Below, piece by piece: positions 6,010-8,809 of a stretch of DNA of 8,809 bases. The position numbers and the translations under genes are program-made. The notes beneath the pieces were generated by a model. That model searched no databases, had not been told where the DNA came from, and saw only the letters and a program-made list of their open reading frames with translations. The stretch's first letter is position 1. Each line of letters opens with the position of its first letter. Origin of the DNA: DATJQA01 sp041169145 (lineage in GTDB: Bacteria; Patescibacteriota; Minisyncoccia; UBA6257; 2-01-FULL-56-20). Location of the stretch: contig JBEEJO010000031.1 of NCBI GenBank assembly GCA_041169145.1, positions 1-8,809 of the forward strand, in the 5' to 3' direction.

Positions 6010-8809
6010 CTACTCGTAGCTCACGTTGACCACAGTGAACGGAACTGCGGTGGATTCAAGCGGGATAGCCCGCGTAGAACCATCGTAGATCAGCACATCG
6101 GTCGTGCCGTTCACGAGCACCGAAAGCGACTGAGAACCAGCGACGCTTGCATCGAAGAAGCTCGCCGAATTCACACGTACTTTCACGGCTTTCGTGTTGC
6201 CGGCATCAATGGTGAACTGCGGGTGGAACGTGACCGTGCACGAGTTGCCAGTTCCTGGCGAGCAGGTCTGTTGGTCAGAACCGCCACCGAGGTCGACATT
6301 CGTGTTCGTGTCGATGAGGTCAACCGTGAAGTTGGCCGTGCCGTTCGTCACCGCAATGCCCGAGAACTTGAGCGAGACCGTGCCAAGCACCGCCTGGTAC
6401 GAGGAATTCGCCGCGAAGTTCAGGGTTGCGAGATCGTCAACCGCCGTTCGGGCGCGTCCCGAGGACGTACCGAGCAGGGAGGACGAAAGCGTCACCTTCG
6501 TGCGGTAGACGGTGGACGTGTTCGACGTCGGCGAACCGGAAACGGTTGCCGCGCCGGACGAATCCTTGCCGTATGCCGTTATGGAGGACGTGGAGTTCAA
6601 GAGACCCCAGTTGTGCGTTGTCCCGGAGGTCGCACCGCCAGAGCTGTACGTCGCCACATCGCCCTTGAGCTCAAGGTTCTTCGTACCGTTCTTCGGTACG
6701 ATGACGCCGCCGCTCGCGAGCGAGAAGGTAACGGACGAGGTCGCCGTGCCGGGCATGGTCATGCCCAAGGGGCCGGCCACCATCGTGGTGCCGTCATAGA
6801 GCGCAAGGTTCTGGTAGGACGCGATACCCGCCACACCGCCGTTGCCGATGGAATCGGCAAGCGTAACGTCGGTCACGCGGATGTCCTCAACGTTATCGGC
6901 CGTGAGCCGCAACGTGAAGAGCGAGTTCCCCGTAGAACCCATCACGACCTGTTTGGACGGAGCGGATTCGGACGCCTGAGCGACCGTAAGCACCGGACCA
7001 GACGAGATCGTAATGCTCTGGCCAGCAACAGCTGTACCAAAGGTAATCGTGCTCAAGGACGTCGTACCGATCGCAGACCAGCCGATCAGGTCAAAGGCCG
7101 AAGCCATATCCGAAGAGCCGGTCAGAATGTCGGCATACACATCAACCGTCACCGAGCCGCCAGCCGGAACAACGATGGCCGTTCCGGAGAACGCGATGCT
7201 CGTTTCCGCCGCTGAGGTGGAAAGCGTTGCCCGCGTCGTGCCGAACTGCGTGCTACCCACCATCACCTTCATATTCTGCATGTCAAGGGTCGCAAGATCC
7301 TTGTCAAAGGTGAGGGAAGAGATGCGCGCGCCGTCGGCCGAGGAAGCCGAGATGACGAACGATGCGATCTTCACGTTGTTCGCACCCGCTACGTAGGTCG
7401 GAGCCGAGAAACCGGTATTCGCGACCACGGAAAGCGGGGTTGTGACAACCGTGAGGGTCGAGCCAGTCGCCGCACCCGAAGAGGCCGTCTGGTAAGACAT
7501 CTGGCCTTCCAAGTTGGACGAATTGCCCGGGAGCGAACCGCGCAACGTGGTTGCATCGGCGGTTGAGCCGATATCAAGAACGAGCGAGATCTCGCGCGCG
7601 GTGTTCGCCGGAACAATGTAGTTGATCGGCGAGGACGTCGTGCCGAAGTGGCACGTGATCGACGTAGCGGCGAGATCGCACTGTCCGGATCCCGTACCGC
7701 TTGCAACCGACGAGATGGAGTTACCCACCTGGCCGCCCGCATCGTCCACCAGCTTGATGTTCGTGGTGCTCGTCGGAGCTGTAGCCCATGAGCCACCGCC
7801 CGACTTCGTGATCACCGCATCCAAGAACTTAACCTTCACCGCTTCACCCGCGGCGTATATCCGGAACTTCGCGAGCGTCACATTGGACGCGCCGATCGGC
7901 ACATTGCCTGTCGGCGTGTTGGACGAAAGCGAGACCGAGATAGAGCCGGTGTTGATGGTGATGGTCGTCTGGCTCGTCGTCGTGATGGACGGCGAAATGC
8001 CCGTGTTGTACTGCGAATCCACTGCGCTCACCCGGAAGGGCTGGAGCAGAGAATACGTCATCGTCCGGTTCGGACTGCCCATCACATCGGCAAACAACTC
8101 GATGTTGGAGTTGCCGGTATTCAGGGAGACCGGAGTGGACGAGAAGTTGAAGTTGAGGTTCGTGGACGCTTGTGCAAGCGTCGCAACCTGAACGCCATTC
8201 ACCTTCAGTACAAGGTTCTTGATGTCAGCCGGATTCGCCGAACCGACGAACGTGAACTGCATGTTCTGCAGGTTCACTTTGCTGTTCGTCACGTTCGCGG
8301 TCCAAGCAGACACGAGAACATTGGACGTTCCCGCATCAACCGAAGAACCAACCGCCTGTGCGGTCAGCGTCAGTCCTGCGATGGACGGATTGGATACCGT
8401 CGTCACCGTCAAGGCATTCGTCGTCGGAGTGCCGGAAACCGGCGCGGCTGCGGCAGTCGTCACCTTGGAAAGCTTCCAAGCGATCGTATTGCCGGCGAGC
8501 GCTCCGGAAGAAATGTCCATCCGCAACTCTCCTACCCATGTCTGCCCCGCGCCAACCGTAAGGTTGAGCCCGGAGAATGTCGCGAGACCATTCGTCAAGG
8601 ACTGGTACTGCGCGACGATCTCGCCCGTCATGGAATCGGCGAGGTACAGGTTCGAGATGTTGGAATCCGAAAGGACGCCAACTTTCGTGAACTCAAGGCC
8701 GGTAAGCGTTACCGCGCCCGAGGCCGAGGCCGTGAAGTTGAACTTGCCGGCCTTCACCTGTCCGGCGCCTGCGATAGCAGAACCGGTCGGGGAATCAGCC
8801 GTAAGCGCA
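6010..8809 (-). CDS. large repetitive surface protein (beta-domain repeats), N terminus cut by window edge
   Basis: The frame is open from the stop at 6010 to the window edge, showing 932 residues; the GTG at 8757 is an internal Val codon. The seventeen codons above it continue the same kind of domain (L-T-A-D-S-P-T-G-S-A-I-A-G-A-G-Q). Composition is rich in Ser, Thr, Gly, Ala, Val and Asn, with only four Cys. The chain is built of six related beta-rich units that repeat an L-T-V...T-P start, a G-x-x-N-V...F strand, an N-L-x-L-x-D/V-G step and a V-x-x-G-x-T-x-x-L-x-V/L-x-x-D strand. This suggests a secreted, S-layer-like or adhesin/stalk protein. No membrane span, LPxTG motif or catalytic motif is visible; the chain ends F-T-V-V-N-V-S-Y-E. 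Signal peptide and anchor must lie upstream if present. At least a dozen N-x-S/T sites occur. It could instead be a fibre or pilus-associated protein. Confidence 0.9.
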   Translation of the reverse strand, partial: ALTADSPTGSAIAGAGQVKAGKFNFTASASGAVTLTGLEFTKVGVLSDSNISNLYLADSMTGEIVAQYQSLTNGLATFSGLNLTVGAGQTWVGELRMDISSGALAGNTIAWKLSKVTTAAAAPVSGTPTTNALTVTTVSNPSIAGLTLTAQAVGSSVDAGTSNVLVSAWTANVTNSKVNLQNMQFTFVGSANPADIKNLVLKVNGVQVATLAQASTNLNFNFSSTPVSLNTGNSNIELFADVMGSPNRTMTYSLLQPFRVSAVDSQYNTGISPSITTTSQTTITINTGSISVSLSSNTPTGNVPIGASNVTLAKFRIYAAGEAVKVKFLDAVITKSGGGSWATAPTSTTNIKLVDDAGGQVGNSISSVASGTGSGQCDLAATSITCHFGTTSSPINYIVPANTAREISLVLDIGSTADATTLRGSLPGNSSNLEGQMSYQTASSGAATGSTLTVVTTPLSVVANTGFSAPTYVAGANNVKIASFVISASSADGARISSLTFDKDLATLDMQNMKVMVGSTQFGTTRATLSTSAAETSIAFSGTAIVVPAGGSVTVDVYADILTGSSDMASAFDLIGWSAIGTTSLSTITFGTAVAGQSITISSGPVLTVAQASESAPSKQVVMGSTGNSLFTLRLTADNVEDIRVTDVTLADSIGNGGVAGIASYQNLALYDGTTMVAGPLGMTMPGTATSSVTFSLASGGVIVPKNGTKNLELKGDVATYSSGGATSGTTHNWGLLNSTSSITAYGKDSSGAATVSGSPTSNTSTVYRTKVTLSSSLLGTSSGRARTAVDDLATLNFAANSSYQAVLGTVSLKFSGIAVTNGTANFTVDLIDTNTNVDLGGGSDQQTCSPGTGNSCTVTFHPQFTIDAGNTKAVKVRVNSASFFDASVAGSQSLSVLVNGTTDVLIYDGSTRAIPLESTAVPFTVVNVSYE
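6013..8809 (-). repeat. six tandem diverged protein-domain repeats in the surface protein
   Basis: Unit borders judged by eye, from N to C terminus: A 8383-8809 (partial at its start), B 7942-8382, C 7435-7941, D 6994-7434, E 6496-6993, F 6013-6495. Units are about 142-169 residues long. They share strand spacing and short motifs but are too diverged to show as DNA repeats, so the array is old and not recently amplified. Units C and F each contain a close Cys pair (codons near 7678/7651 and 6262/6238), placed in a similar part of the unit; the other units have none. Unit E carries G-T-T-M-V and N-L-A-L-Y-D-G, close to the N-L-Y-L-A-D step of unit A. Confidence 0.7.

Noticed and set aside
5022..6029. 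Plus-strand open frame (335 codons) opposite the non-TPR ligase gene
   Set aside because: It has a basic, Arg/Pro/Thr-rich product with no motif and crosses the terminator; it is a shadow of the membrane-protein gene.
5977..7215. Plus-strand open frame (412 codons) opposite the surface-protein gene
   Set aside because: It is an extremely Arg/Gly/His-rich translation with no domain; it mirrors the Ser/Thr/Val/Ala codons of the real gene.
8755..8757. GTG as the true start of the surface protein
   Set aside because: The frame stays open to the window edge with in-family repeat sequence upstream, and no signal peptide follows this codon; the gene is truncated by the window.
6010..8809. DNA-level tandem repeats or a CRISPR-like array in the surface-protein gene
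   Set aside because: Recurring short words reflect shared protein motifs and codon bias; there are no identical repeats with regular spacers.

Overview
This window looks like chromosomal DNA from an uncultivated bacterium, moderately GC-rich by eye and read with the standard code. All seven coding regions are open with ordinary stops: TAA three times, TAG four times, TGA never. The gene types suggest a member of the Candidate Phyla Radiation (Patescibacteria). They are a compact operon of ECF sigma factor, small one-membrane-span protein and exported helical protein, a short HU protein, paired O-antigen-ligase-type membrane proteins, and a very large Ser/Thr-rich surface protein made of repeated beta domains. 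This placement is inference from general resemblance; no marker gene in the window proves it.

Layout. Positions 1-1628 (+) hold three tightly packed genes: the C-terminal two-thirds or so of an ECF sigma factor, a putative membrane regulator (possible anti-sigma), and a secreted alpha-helical protein. A symmetrical terminator at 1651-1680 separates them from a convergent HU-family gene (1702-1977, -), which has its own good sigma70-type promoter. Upstream of HU and on the same strand are two Wzy_C/O-antigen-ligase-type membrane proteins. One has 763 aa and a C-terminal TPR domain (2166-4457). The other has about 438 aa and no TPR (4544-5860). Each appears to have its own promoter. Two hairpins at 5940-6000 end the last gene, a surface protein of at least 932 aa with six related domains of about 140-170 aa (6010 to the window edge, -). 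Its N terminus lies outside the window.

Working together. The theme is the cell envelope. The repeat protein is probably a surface or S-layer-like component. Wzy_C-type enzymes either polymerise or ligate glycans onto lipid or transfer them to protein, so the two ligase-like proteins could build or attach surface glycan, perhaps on the neighbouring Ser/Thr/Asn-rich protein. The sigma operon could be an envelope-responsive regulatory unit. HU is a general nucleoid protein and probably unrelated to its neighbours. No RNA genes, CRISPR arrays, insertion sequences or phage genes were seen.

A recurring oddity is that none of the five visible start codons has a recognisable Shine-Dalgarno sequence, and the three predicted promoters on the minus strand imply short leaders of roughly 15-35 nt.
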